A stretch of DNA of 61,699 nt from JBCBEX01 sp038528235. GTDB taxonomy: Bacteria; Bacteroidota; Rhodothermia; Rhodothermales; Rubricoccaceae. Under the pieces are notes generated by a model. The model was not told where the DNA came from. It saw only the letters and a program-made list of their open reading frames with translations, and did not search any database. Positions 25,373 through 35,700 of this stretch are shown one piece after another; the first letter of the stretch is position 1; each line of letters starts with the position of its first letter. The stretch is taken from assembly GCA_038528235.1 (NCBI GenBank), contig JBCBEX010000014.1:1-61699 (forward strand), given 5' to 3'. The translations under genes and the position numbers were made by a program.

Positions 25373-27748
25373 TCAGGGCGTGGAAGACGTGGATTGCAGG
25401 GCGGCGTCGAGGCGACGGCGGAAGGCCTCCTGCTCTTCTGCTGGGGCGAGCGCCTCGAAGCGCCCGATGGCCCGTTCGACACGCTTGACGTTGACGAGAA
25501 AGTCGTAGACTGCATTCGTGACGCCGACCTCGGCCCGCTGCGCCGCCGCCTGCGATTCGAGGAGCGCCGTCACGTCGAGGGCCCCGGCCGCATACGACCG
25601 CGTCACGATGTCGAGCGACTGCCGCGCCGCGTCGGCTGCGCGCCGCGCTTCCTGGATGGCGGCGTACGAGGCCGCCGTCACGTGCAGCTGCGTCCGCACG
25701 TTCTGTTCGACGCGCTGCGCGATCAGGTCCCGCTCCAGCTGCAGCCGGTGCACCTCGGCGGTAGCACGGGCGAGGCGTGCCGTCCGTCCGCCGCCCTCAA
25801 ACAGCGGCAGGGTGACGTTCAAGCCGAGTGTCCAGAAGGTCCCCGGCGCCTCGGGAAACGACGCTGCCATGGGTTGCATGGGATCGGTCGGAAAGGCCAG
25901 CCCCTCCGTGCCGGCTCCGCCCTCATAGAGCGACGTGCTGGCTTGGCCGACGAGCGCCACGGTGGGGAGGTAGAAGGCCCGACGCGCGGCACGGCCTGCT
26001 CGCTCCTGCGCGCGTATGCCCGCCTCCAGTGCCTGGATGCCCGGCTCGGCGCGAACCGCTTCGGCGCTGAGCACGTCCCGCAGCCGCGTGAACGCCTCCG
26101 CGTCGACGAGTCGGTCTTCGGACACCGTCGTCGCGACCGCCACGGGAGTTTCGAGGGGCCGGTTGAGCACTTGGTTGAGCCCGATCTCGGCGGCCTGCAC
26201 CTGCACGAACGCGTCGATCAGATCGGTGCGCCGCGTCGCCAGCTCGGCGCGCAGGCGGAGCGCCTCGGCAGGGCCTGCAGCCCCGATGGCCTCGCGCCGG
26301 TCGGCTAGTTCGAGGCTCTCGCGCGTCAGCACGAGGTTGGCCTGCTGCACCTCCACGAGAGCCAGCGCCCGCAGCACACCGAGGTAGGCCTCAGCGGCGT
26401 CGAGCGCAATGTCGAGTTCGAGCGCCGCGAACTCGTGCGTGCGTGCTTCCTGCGACGCCCGCTGGATGCCCACGTTCGCCCGCGCGTCCTCCGAGAAGAG
26501 GACCTGTGTGAGGGTGAGTTGCCCCTGCGCCGACCACTCGGGCTGCTGCCCCAGCGATGCCTCCGCGAGGTCGGCGTCGACCAGTGTCCCGGTCGCTCCG
26601 GCTTCGAGTTGGGGGAGGAGCGTCGAGCGTGCCTCGCGCACCTGGGTGGCCCCTGCTTCCACGGCACGCTGCTGGGCTGCCAGCGCCAGGTTGCCCTCGA
26701 CGGCCCCGCGCATCGCCTCGTCGAGCGAGAGCGGAACGCCGGGGTCCCGCATGGGTGCGCCGACCAGCGTGGCCTCCAGTACGAGGCCGAGCGGTGGGGT
26801 GACGCCGATCTGGCGGGCGGTGGCGAGGTTAAGGACCAGCCGCTCGCCGGCGGTCATGTGGACGGAAAAGGTCCCTGGCTCGTCGCCGAGCAGCACGCGC
26901 TCGGCGTCGACGGCCACGCGCCGCGCGAGCCGCGCAGCCCGGTCAGCGCTCAGCGACGCCAGCAGGCCGCGCTCCACGCCGCCGCGACCGCCGAACGAGA
27001 ACGAGGGCAGCCCGCGCTCGATCAGGGCCGCCGCCAGCAGCCCTATGCTCTGCGGCGACGCCGTGCTGAGCGGCCCGACGTACACCCCGTCCACGCTCGC
27101 GGGCACGCTGTCGAGCGCGTCCTCCGGCGAGGCCCCCAGGCCGACCGGCACGAGCGTCAGACCGACCTCCGCTTCGAGCGCTTCCAGCCGCTGCTCGATG
27201 CCTGGCAGCGCCTGCAGAAGGCCTGCGCCGACGAGCACCGCTACGGTGTCTACAGCCGCGATCTCGCGAAACACGACGAGTTCACGAGCGAGCAAGTCCG
27301 GAGTCACCAGGTAAGAGACGCCTGGAGTCCCGCTCGCGCCCTCGGCAAGCGGCAGCCCCTGGAGGCGCGGGTCGAACACGGCCGCGGCGATGACGGGATG
27401 CGGCGGCTCCCGCCGCTGCGCCGCCACCTGCGACGTCAGCACGCCCAGCGTGATCACGAGGTCGATCGCCGGGTCCGCCATGACCCGGTCAACGAGTTGA
27501 GCCGCGCCCGGCAGGGTGTGGTCCGCCGCTGCCGTCTGAAAGCGGAGGTCGAACTCGCGCGCCGCCAGCACGCGGAGCTCCTCAGCAACTAGGCTGGAGA
27601 GGGAGTCGCCCTGCACGCCGGGCCCGTCGCTGAGGAGTGCGACGCGGGCGATGGGCCGCAGCGTGTCCTGCGCCTGAGTTGGCGCGCCTAGCAGGAGCCC
27701 GACCGCGCCAACCGAGAGCGCGAGAAGGATCCGAACAATGCTGAGCAT
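25373..27748 (-). CDS. Fusion of ABC_sub_bind-type periplasmic domain with TolC outer-membrane channel
   Basis: 791 residues, against about 450 for a usual TolC-family protein. After the signal peptide (ALSVGAVGLLLGAPTQAQ), residues about 30-335 look like a periplasmic binding domain of the ABC_sub_bind class: ARVALLSDGPGVQGDSL, DLVITLGVLTSQVAAQ, VDGVYVGPLSTASPQSIGLL, ERGLPSFSFGGRGGVERGLL and the closing LVLNLATARQIGVTPP. Residues about 345-780 are a TolC/OEP channel with its two repeated halves: SLDEAMRGAVEGNLALAAQQ, VREARSTLLPQLEAGATGTL, LEAGIRAQERAGRAARRAFY and IVTRSYAAGALDVTALLESQ. It forms the outer-membrane exit of the adjacent RND system. The extra domain could sense or bind substrate. 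The frame is continuous across the junction. Confidence 0.88.
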   Translation of the reverse strand: MLSIVRILLALSVGAVGLLLGAPTQAQDTLRPIARVALLSDGPGVQGDSLSSLVAEELRVLAAREFDLRFQTAAADHTLPGAAQLVDRVMADPAIDLVITLGVLTSQVAAQRREPPHPVIAAAVFDPRLQGLPLAEGASGTPGVSYLVTPDLLARELVVFREIAAVDTVAVLVGAGLLQALPGIEQRLEALEAEVGLTLVPVGLGASPEDALDSVPASVDGVYVGPLSTASPQSIGLLAAALIERGLPSFSFGGRGGVERGLLASLSADRAARLARRVAVDAERVLLGDEPGTFSVHMTAGERLVLNLATARQIGVTPPLGLVLEATLVGAPMRDPGVPLSLDEAMRGAVEGNLALAAQQRAVEAGATQVREARSTLLPQLEAGATGTLVDADLAEASLGQQPEWSAQGQLTLTQVLFSEDARANVGIQRASQEARTHEFAALELDIALDAAEAYLGVLRALALVEVQQANLVLTRESLELADRREAIGAAGPAEALRLRAELATRRTDLIDAFVQVQAAEIGLNQVLNRPLETPVAVATTVSEDRLVDAEAFTRLRDVLSAEAVRAEPGIQALEAGIRAQERAGRAARRAFYLPTVALVGQASTSLYEGGAGTEGLAFPTDPMQPMAASFPEAPGTFWTLGLNVTLPLFEGGGRTARLARATAEVHRLQLERDLIAQRVEQNVRTQLHVTAASYAAIQEARRAADAARQSLDIVTRSYAAGALDVTALLESQAAAQRAEVGVTNAVYDFLVNVKRVERAIGRFEALAPAEEQEAFRRRLDAALQSTSSTP

Positions 27749-28192
27749 TCAGTCGCCTCCGAACCGGGCTTGGAGCCGCTCGCGGTTCTCGTCCTGCATG
27801 GCGCGCCACGTGTCCATCTGCGCCTCCGTCAGCACGTCCTGTAGCTGTGCCTCGGTGGCCTCGTTCAGGTCACTCAACTCGCCACGCAGGCGGCGCCCCT
27901 CACGTCGGCTGGGGCGCTCGATGGGTGCCTCGCCGCTCAGGTCGATTCCATACCCGGCGAGGATGTCCAGTCGTGTCTGCATGCTGGCCATGAGGATAGG
28001 CTGGGCGGCTTCCTGCTGCTCCGGCGTGAGTTGCAGGCGTTCCACCGCCTCCCCGACGCGCTCTTGGACGAACGTGGTGCCGTCTAAGGCGGCGTCCGGG
28101 TTGGCGTCCGAGGACTGGCCGGAGGCGGGGAGGGTCAGCAGCGCCAGCAGGAGGACAGCGCCGCAGCGTTGGATCGAGGGTGGGGGTTTCAT
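27749..28192 (-). CDS. Spy/CpxP-like periplasmic protein (LTxxQ family)
   Basis: 147 residues with a signal peptide (GAVLLLALLTLPASGQ). The mature helical protein carries VERLQLTPEQQEAAQPILMA and a second LTEAQMDTWRAMQDENRERL, the paired LTxxQ motifs of Spy/CpxP-like chaperones and metal-resistance proteins. It is the first gene of the efflux operon, and its stop abuts the start of the TolC-fusion gene. It could act as a periplasmic stress chaperone or as sensor accessory for the divergent two-component system. Confidence 0.8.
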   Translation of the reverse strand: MKPPPSIQRCGAVLLLALLTLPASGQSSDANPDAALDGTTFVQERVGEAVERLQLTPEQQEAAQPILMASMQTRLDILAGYGIDLSGEAPIERPSRREGRRLRGELSDLNEATEAQLQDVLTEAQMDTWRAMQDENRERLQARFGGD

Positions 28193-28367
28193 ATGCTTCC
28201 AGCGGGGGTGGGCAAGAGCCGAGGCTCGACGTGCCCCAGGGTATCCGTCGCCGTCCCTTTGCCTCTAGTCCAGACTCCACCGTCGCGCTGTAGCGACCGG
28301 CACCATTCCCGTGTGGTGGGGTCCACCGCACCGCCCTCTCCACGTATCGCCGCCTGCTGTTCTCCGC
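28193..28367. promoter_or_regulatory. Divergent promoter region of efflux operon and NarL-type regulator
   Basis: 175 bp between divergent start codons (ATG at 28192 on minus, ATG at 28368 on plus). It contains an inverted repeat GTCGC-GCTGTA-GCGAC and other short GC palindromes that could bind the regulator. No -10-type element was identified with confidence. Shared control of the two transcripts is inferred from geometry. Confidence 0.5.
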
Positions 28368-29021
28368 ATGCCCCACCGCATCTTCGTCGTCGACGACCAC
28401 GCGATCACGCGCAAAGGCTACGTCTTCCTGCTGGGCGAGGAAGACGACCTCACGGTGTGCGGCGAGGCGGCCTCGGCACGCGACGCGCTGGACCAGATCG
28501 ACGCCGTGCAGCCGGACCTGCTCATCGTCGACGTCATGATGGACGGGATGAGCGGCCTCAACCTCGTCAAGCACCTCCAGCAGACGCGTCCCGACCTCCC
28601 GATCCTGGTCGTCTCGATGCACGAGGAAGCGCTCTACGCCGAGCGGGCGCTGCGGGCGGGCGCACGCGGCTACCTGATGAAGACCGAAGCCAGCCGGGCC
28701 GTCGTCGATGCCGCACGGCGGGTGCTGCGCGGCGGTCTCTACGTCAGCGAGTCGATGAACGACCACATGCTGCGACAGTACACGAGCCCGGACGGCCGGG
28801 ACGCCACGTCGCCGCTGGCGCGTCTCAGCGACCGCGAGTTGGAGGCGTTCGAGCACCTAGGCCGGGGACTGAAGACCGGCGCCATCGCCGAGGTCATGCA
28901 CGTCAGCCCAAACACGGTCGAGTCGTACCGGGCCCGGATCAAGGAGAAGCTCGGACTCACCGACGGAGCGGCGTTGGTGCTCTACGCTGTGCGCCACGTC
29001 GAGCAGCGTAGCCTTCCCTGA
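28368..29021 (+). CDS. NarL/LuxR-family response regulator
   Basis: The start was set at the ATG at 28368 (MPHRIFVVDDHAITRKGYVF), the normal receiver start; the frame runs 19 codons upstream. 217 residues. Receiver with VVDDH, Asp55 in LIVDVMMDGMSG, LVVSMHEEALYAERAL and GYLMKTEASRAVVDA. The C-terminal LuxR HTH reads LSDRELEAFEHLGRGLKTGA and IAEVMHVSPNTVESYRARIK. The stop overlaps the kinase start as TGATG, so the pair is coupled. It probably controls the divergent efflux operon. Confidence 0.95.
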   Translation: MPHRIFVVDDHAITRKGYVFLLGEEDDLTVCGEAASARDALDQIDAVQPDLLIVDVMMDGMSGLNLVKHLQQTRPDLPILVVSMHEEALYAERALRAGARGYLMKTEASRAVVDAARRVLRGGLYVSESMNDHMLRQYTSPDGRDATSPLARLSDRELEAFEHLGRGLKTGAIAEVMHVSPNTVESYRARIKEKLGLTDGAALVLYAVRHVEQRSLP

Positions 29022-30427
29022 TGCCCAGGTTTGCCCCGTCGTCGCCGAGTCATGACCTCGCAGGCATGCAGGGGCGCGCCGTCGTGACCACGCCGCGCGC
29101 CGACGGCGTTGCGTCCATCGAGGAGGCGTTGAGCACCGAGTTTGCGCTCACGCTGCTGCGCGTGGAGCGGATGCGGGCCACGCTGGTGGCAGGCTTCTTC
29201 GCCGCCGTGGCTGCGGCGCTAGCCCTGCGCCTCGCGCTGGCGACGGGCACCGATCCGGCATGGAGCTGGGTCGAGCCCACGTTTGGCGTGCGGCTCGTGG
29301 TCACGCTCGCACTCCTCGCCGCACAGGTGTTCGTCCGACACCTGCTGGTGCGCCGCATCGAGGCGCGGGCCCCGCTGTCTGAGGCGGCATGGTACGTCAT
29401 GGCGACCGCGGAGATCTTCGCGCTTGCCGCGGTGGCGTACTTCATCCAGAGCGTTTCGCCCATTCCAGAGGACTTTGGGTACGAGGTGCGGGTCGTGGTG
29501 CTGCTGTTGTTCGTGAGCCTCTCCGTGCTGAGGCTGCGTGCGGGGCTCTCCGTGCTGACCGGGCTGCTGGCAGGAGGGGCCTACCTTGTGATTGCGAGCA
29601 CATTTGGCCCCGGTGCTGGCTCCGTGCTCTTCGGTGGGATCCCGGAGGGCTACTTCTGGGGAGCGGGCATGATTGCAGGAAGCGGCGGGGTCGCTGGAGC
29701 CCTCGCGTGGCAGCTACGCCACCAGGTCCTGCGCCTCATCCGCACCCTTGCCGAGCGCCACCTGCTCGAACGCGAGGCCGCGCAGGCCGCCGACGCCGAA
29801 CGCCACCGGATCGGACGGGACCTGCACGACGACCTCGGCGCTCGCCTGACGGGCATCGCGATGCTGTGCCGAGGCCTCGTGCACCGTGCCCAGAAAGGAC
29901 GCCCCGTCGAGGCGAGCAGGCTGGAGGACGTGGCTCTGGAAGCCGAGGCGAGCGTGGAGGAGGCCCGTCGGCTCGCCCAAGGGCTCAGCCCGCTCGACCT
30001 GGTGGACGGCCACCTCGCCCACGCGCTCCGGTCGCTGGCGAAGCGCACCGAGGATGCCACGGCCATCGCCGTCACGCTCCACACGGCGGGTCCGTTGGAC
30101 GACGCGCTCGCCGTGCTGCGTCCGGACCAACGCGAGCATCTCTACCGCATCGCTCAGGAAGCGGTCGCGAACGCCGCCAAGCACGCGCAGCCAACCGAGA
30201 TCGCCCTCACGCTCGCGGCAACGGACGAGGGGCTCCAACTCAGCGTCCGCGACAACGGGGGCGGATTCGTTGGGGCGTCTGAAGAAGAAGGCGAGCGACT
30301 GGGCCTGCGCACCATGCGGCAGCGCGCGCGCTTGATCGGCGCCACGCTTCGCATTCAAGCTGGCCCGAACCACGGCACACGCGTCGAATGCGTCGTGCCC
30401 AGGGACACGCGCCCGGCTGGCTCGTGA
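29021..30427 (+). CDS. NarL-type sensor histidine kinase (HisKA_3)
   Basis: 468 residues. The N-terminal half has about six TM helices (ATLVAGFFAAVAAALALRLA, LVVTLALLAAQVFVRHLLV, FALAAVAYFIQSVSPI, VVLLLFVSLSVLRLRAGLSV and others) with no large periplasmic domain, so it may sense membrane state. The HisKA_3 phospho-acceptor lies in RHRIGRDLHDDLGARLTGIA. The HATPase_c has YRIAQEAVANAAKHAQPTEI, SVRDNGGGFVG and LGLRTMRQRARLIGATLRI. All boxes are intact. It is the cognate kinase of the upstream LuxR-type regulator. Confidence 0.94.
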   Translation: MPRFAPSSPSHDLAGMQGRAVVTTPRADGVASIEEALSTEFALTLLRVERMRATLVAGFFAAVAAALALRLALATGTDPAWSWVEPTFGVRLVVTLALLAAQVFVRHLLVRRIEARAPLSEAAWYVMATAEIFALAAVAYFIQSVSPIPEDFGYEVRVVVLLLFVSLSVLRLRAGLSVLTGLLAGGAYLVIASTFGPGAGSVLFGGIPEGYFWGAGMIAGSGGVAGALAWQLRHQVLRLIRTLAERHLLEREAAQAADAERHRIGRDLHDDLGARLTGIAMLCRGLVHRAQKGRPVEASRLEDVALEAEASVEEARRLAQGLSPLDLVDGHLAHALRSLAKRTEDATAIAVTLHTAGPLDDALAVLRPDQREHLYRIAQEAVANAAKHAQPTEIALTLAATDEGLQLSVRDNGGGFVGASEEEGERLGLRTMRQRARLIGATLRIQAGPNHGTRVECVVPRDTRPAGS

Positions 30428-30680
30428 CCAACGTGGGTACTGGCGAGCGGTAGGCGCTGCCACCCGTCTGGGTTGAGGCTGACAGCCCGCAAAGACGGCG
30501 TTCTGCCGCGTACAGCGGGACCATGCACGCTCGGCGCATCAGAATGCAACGAGGATGCAACGCATGAGGCGGCGTCCTCGCCCACCTTGGTCACGCCTGG
30601 CATGGCACTCGTGCTCCGCGAGCACGCGCGCTACCCGGCACCCACTCCGATGCCTGCCGTCTCGCTAACCACGACTTCCC

Positions 30681-32690
30681 ATGCCCAACCTCTACAGCCT
30701 TCTCCTACTCGCGGTCGCACTCGCTCCCATCGCCTACGGACAGCCGACGGCCATGCAGATCGCAACGGGCCACGGCAGCGACGTCCCTCACGCTGCGGTC
30801 TATCAGTCCACGAGCGCCGAGGTGCTGCTCGACCAAGTCAGCGACTTCGACGGGCAGTGGATCGCGTTCCGGGCCACGCCCGAGTCCGTCACGGATGCCA
30901 CGTCTGCCGATGATTTCGTCGTGCCCGAGGGCGTCATGTGGACCATCCAGGAGGTGTTCATCGACGGCAACTACCTCGAGTTTCCCCAGCCGCACCCCGA
31001 TGGCGCGGCCGCGTGTCTTGCCGCCGACCTCGGGTTCTGGAGCGACGCCGCGGGCGAGCCGGGCGCCCCGCTGTTCGTCTACGAAGACGTGGCTCCTCTG
31101 TCCGACGACGAAGGCGACCTCACGTTCACGATCGACGACACGATGCTCGCGTCTGGGACCTACTGGCTCTCGCTCCAGTGCTCGGGCACCCTCACCTTCG
31201 AAAACGACGAGGGACCTCGGGGCTACTACTGGGAGCGGAACGACGACGCCAACCCGGGCTCGCTTGGCAGCCCTGCCCACTCCATCAACCCAGCAGGCGG
31301 TCTGGAGTATCCCACCGAAGGCTGGAATCCGCTCACGGCCTTCGACTTCAACGAGTCTGGGCTTGACTTCTCCTTCGCGCTCTCGGGCACGAGCGAACCC
31401 GTCGCCGTAGGCGCATTCGCACAGATCCAGCAGCACCCCGACACCCGCGACTACGGCGATGCGTTTGGGAGCAACGGACCCGGAGCCATCCTAGAGTTGC
31501 CCGACGGGAGGCTTGCCGTCTTCTACGATGTGCGGACGACCCTCGACGACTTTGGCCCCTCCCGGCTCTACGTCTCGACGACGACCGATGGCATCACCTG
31601 GTCGGCCCCCGAGGAACTCGACGCCTCTGTAAACTGGTCGTCCCTCGCCGTCCCGCAAGGCGCTGTGGATGTTGTCACCGGGCGCATTCTCCTGACCTAC
31701 GACCGCGACGGCGTGGCGCAGGCCCTGTACTCCGATGACAACGGGGCGACCTGGACGAGCACGCCAATCCCGACGGCGCTCTTCGGGGGACGCGCTGGAT
31801 TTATTACCGACCTGGCCGCGGCACCGGGGGGCGGCTTTGTCGCGATGACGCAGACCTTCGGAGACAGCGATGAAACGCTGGAGATGGCAACGAGCCCCGA
31901 CGGATTCACGTGGAGCACGCCGAGCCAGATCGCGGAGGGCTTCCTGTGCGATGGCTCCCTCGTGCAAACCAGCGCCACGGACTTCGTCGCGCTCTACAGC
32001 GAGTGCTTCTTCAGCTTCGGAGATCCCTGGCCGATGCTGCAGCGCACGAGCACGGATGGTGGCGCTTCGTGGGGAGAGGCCACCGAGGCGTTCGTCAGCG
32101 AAGTCTCCTTTGGCCGCCGGGTGGATATGACGAGAGCGGCAGACGGAACGCTCTGGGCCGTCCACACCAACAGCGAAGACCTCTTCTACACGTCCAGCAC
32201 CGACGGCGGGGCGACCTGGGCGGCGTCTGAGCGCTGGACCGACAACGATGGCATGGTAGGAGACGACTTCCAGCCTGCCATCACCATGTACGATGGTTCT
32301 CCAATGGCTCTGTTCATTTCCAGAGGAGGCCGCAACACGGAGTTCGAAGCGTTCTACTATGGCATCCCCGGCCTATCAGAGGATCCGCTGACGGTCGCCA
32401 CCGAGCCCGTCTCGACGGCATCGCCGGATAGCCTGACGCTCGCGCAGAACTACCCGAACCCGTTCCTGTCCTCAACGACGATCTCGTTCTCCGTCCAGGA
32501 CACCGCGCCGACGCACCTCGTCGTCTACGACCTGCTCGGGCGCGAAGTCGCGCGCCTCGTGGACCAGACCTTGACGCCGGGGACCTACGAGGTCGCCTTT
32601 GACCGGAGCGCGCTGGCGAGCGGTGTCTATGTCTACCGCCTCGTGTCGGGAGCGACGAGCGCCCACCGAACCATGACCCTGGTCGACTAG
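30681..32690 (+). CDS. Secreted BNR-repeat (sialidase-like propeller) protein with T9SS tail
   Basis: 669 residues. Signal peptide (YSLLLLAVALAPIAYGQP), then a jelly-roll-like domain of about 210 residues (ATSADDFVVPEGVMWTIQEV). A propeller with Asp-box/BNR turns follows: TTDGITWSAP, DDNGATWTST, SPDGFTWSTP, STDGGASWGEA and STDGGATWAAS. The Por sorting tail is LAQNYPNPFLSSTTISFSV, LVVYDLLGREVARLVD, LASGVYVYRLVSG. BNR folds occur in sialidases and other glycan-binding proteins; the sialidase catalytic arginines were not traced, so enzymatic activity is not claimed. Exported by type IX secretion. Confidence 0.85.
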   Translation: MPNLYSLLLLAVALAPIAYGQPTAMQIATGHGSDVPHAAVYQSTSAEVLLDQVSDFDGQWIAFRATPESVTDATSADDFVVPEGVMWTIQEVFIDGNYLEFPQPHPDGAAACLAADLGFWSDAAGEPGAPLFVYEDVAPLSDDEGDLTFTIDDTMLASGTYWLSLQCSGTLTFENDEGPRGYYWERNDDANPGSLGSPAHSINPAGGLEYPTEGWNPLTAFDFNESGLDFSFALSGTSEPVAVGAFAQIQQHPDTRDYGDAFGSNGPGAILELPDGRLAVFYDVRTTLDDFGPSRLYVSTTTDGITWSAPEELDASVNWSSLAVPQGAVDVVTGRILLTYDRDGVAQALYSDDNGATWTSTPIPTALFGGRAGFITDLAAAPGGGFVAMTQTFGDSDETLEMATSPDGFTWSTPSQIAEGFLCDGSLVQTSATDFVALYSECFFSFGDPWPMLQRTSTDGGASWGEATEAFVSEVSFGRRVDMTRAADGTLWAVHTNSEDLFYTSSTDGGATWAASERWTDNDGMVGDDFQPAITMYDGSPMALFISRGGRNTEFEAFYYGIPGLSEDPLTVATEPVSTASPDSLTLAQNYPNPFLSSTTISFSVQDTAPTHLVVYDLLGREVARLVDQTLTPGTYEVAFDRSALASGVYVYRLVSGATSAHRTMTLVD

Positions 32691-32735
32691 CGCTCACCGA
32701 ACCGTGTTACCAAGCGGGGGAGCAGACCGTGTCGG

Positions 32736-35700
32736 TTACGCTCTCTCGCTCAAGGTAGGTGGGATGAGAGCTTCTGGGTAGGCTGAGGGGCGGCAGCCGT
32801 GGTGCGCCGTGAACGCGTTGGAGAAGTGCGAGACGGTCTTGAAGCCGACGGCGTAGGCGACTTCGCTGACCGTCCCGACGCCCGCCGTGAGTAGCTGCGC
32901 GCCCCGTTCGAGCCGGATGGTGCGGATCACGTCGGAGGTGGACTGTCCCGTGAGGGCGTGCAACCGCCGGTAGAGTTGGCTTCGGCTCAGCCCGACGGCG
33001 TCGGCCAGGTCGCGCACGCCGAAGTCCTCGTCGGCAAGGTGCGCCTCGACGGTCTCGCGCACCGATGTCAGCAACGCCTCGTCGGCGGAGGTCACCTCCG
33101 GGACGCTGGGCTGCAACGCCGGTGGCAGCGAGGGGGACAACGTGGCCGCGTCAAAGGCCTCGTCGCCCTGCTCGCCGAGCACGCGCGCCATGCCCTCCTG
33201 AAGGAACCGCTCGCGGAGCCGCTGCCGACCGGCGATGAGGTTGGCGATGCGAGCCCGCAGCTCGGCGGGGTCGAACGGCTTGGTGAGGTAGTCGTCGGCC
33301 TGCTCTTTGAGGCCGCCGATGCGGTCTTCCGGAGCGGCGCGAGCGGTAAGCAGCACCACCGGCAGAAAGTCCGTCTCGGGGTCCGCCTTGAGCGCCCGGC
33401 ACAGCGCCACCCCGTCGAGCGTCCCTGGCATCATAACGTCGCTCAGGACGAGGTCGGGCAGCAGGCGCCGGGCCTTGTCGAGGCCCGCATCTCCGGTGGC
33501 GGCTTCCAGGACGCGGTAGGAGGGCGTGCCCCGTTCGAGGTGCCGCCGGATGAACGCCCGCACCTCGGGGTGGTCCTCCACGACGAGAACGGTCTTGCGC
33601 CCATCGGCCCCATCGCCGCTGATCTCGTCCAGCACGGCGCGCGCGCTAGTCTGGTCCGGTGTCGTGCTGCTGCCAGCCCCGTCGCCGATGGACACGACTG
33701 GGAGGTCGCCGGGGTCCTCAGCGTCCCAGCCAACGAGCGGCGCATCGAGATCGACCGACCCCTCGGGCAGGTGAGCGTGGCCGAGGCGCAGCATGAGCGT
33801 AAACGTGCTGCCCTGTCCCACGGTGCTCTCCGCATCGAGGGTGCCGTGGTGGAGGTGTGCGAGCTCCCTCGCTAGTGCCAGCCCGATGCCGGTCCCGACG
33901 GCGTGCTCGGCCTCGGACGCGCGGTAGAACCGATCGAAGACGTGGGCCAAGGCTTCCGGCGCGATGCCAGGGCCATCGTCGCGCACGGCTACCGAGGCAG
34001 TGGTGCCGTCCGACCTGACTTCGACCCAGACGTGCCCGCCTTCAGGCGTGAACTTGAGCGCGTTCGAGAGGAGGTTCATCGCCATCTTTTCGAGCAGCCC
34101 CGGATCTGCATAGACAACCAGCGGCTCAGACGGGACATCCACGTTCAGGACCAAGCGGCGGCGCTCGGCCAACGGCGCGATCATGGCGGCCAGCCCGCTC
34201 ACGAACGCACCGAGGTCGACGGCCTGCGCGTGGAGTGGCACCTGGCCGGCTTCGAGCCGCGACACATCGAGGATCTCGTTGATGAGCGTGAGCACGCGCC
34301 CGGCGTTCGTCCGCGCGAGGCTGAGTTGCGTGTCCATTGCGTCCGGTACGGTGCCGTAGTGCCCCGCGCGCACGTCGTCGAGCGGGCCGAGCGTCAGCGT
34401 GAGCGGCGTCCGAAACTCGTGGCTCACGTTGGCAAAGAAGCGGCTGCGTGCCCGGTCCAGCTCCCGGAGTTGCTCGGCTTCGAGGCGCTCCATCTCCGAG
34501 CGGTGGCGCAGCTCGATACGCTCGCGTCGGTATTGCAGGACCATCGCCACCGTCCCGGCAACGGCTAAACCATAGAGGAAATACGCCCACCACGTTCGCC
34601 ACCACGGCGGCACGACGACTACGCCGAGCGCGGTCCCGGCCTCGTTCCAGACGCCGTCGTTGTTGGTCCCCCGTACGCGGAAGGTGTAACGCCCCGGCGG
34701 CACGTTCGTATAGGTCGCCGTGCGCGCGGTCCCGGCTTGCACCCAGTCGTCGTCGAAGCTGTCGAGGCGGTAGGCGTAGCGGTTCTTCTCCGGCGCGGAG
34801 TAGTCCAGGGCGGCGAAGGTGAACGCGAAGGCATTCTGGCGATGACTCAGCCGGAGTTCGTCCGTGGCCAAGAGCGCGCGCTGGAGCACGCCCATGCTGT
34901 CTCCGAGCGCCACAGGCCGGCCGCCCACCCGCAGCTCGGTGAGCACCACCGGCGGCACATGCGGGTTGTCCGTGACCTGCTCGGGATCGAACGCGTTGAT
35001 GCCGTGGATGCCGCCGAAGAAGAGCTGCCCGTCGTCGGCGCGGAAGGCGGCCCCGGCGTTGAACTCATTGCTCTGCAAGCCATCGTGCACGTCGAACGTG
35101 CGCACACTCCCGGTTGCGGGGTCGTAGCGCGCGAGGCCTCGGTTGGTGCTTAGCCAGAGACGACCCGCCTCGTCCGGCAGCACGGCATAGACGACGTTGT
35201 TGGGCAGTCCGTCCCGCGTGGTGATGTGGGCGAACGTCTCCGTTGCGAGGTCCAAGCGGTTGAGGCCGCCGCCGTCCGTTCCGATCCATAGCACCTGCTC
35301 GGGCGTGCGTGGGTCGGGCGTGATCCAGCGGATGCGCTCGCTGCTCAGGCTCGTCGGGTCGGTGGGCACGGTGCGATAGCGGCGCAGCGCCCCCGTGGCG
35401 GGATCGAGGCGGACCAGCCCGGTTTCCGTTCCCAGCCAGAAGCGTCCTTCGGCGTCCTCGTGCAGCGACGGAAAGAGCGGGTTGACGCTGAAGTCACGCT
35501 GCGGCGTGTGGACGTAGGTCGTGAAGCGCCCGGCGTCCTCTTCGTCGAGGCGGGCGAGATAGCGAGCGGTCACGATCCAGAGGTGGCCCGAGCGGCTCCG
35601 GTGCACGTCGAAGACCCGGTTGCCTTCGATCCCGGCCAGGTCTGCCGACGCCTCAGGTCGCCAGGTATGGCGCCCGTCAGCGTCGACGTAGTGCCGGAAG

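Noticed and set aside
30428..30680. Possible small gene between the NarL-type kinase and the BNR protein
   Set aside because: The 253 bp holds only overlapping short frames without start signals or coding-like composition; I see no clear element in it.
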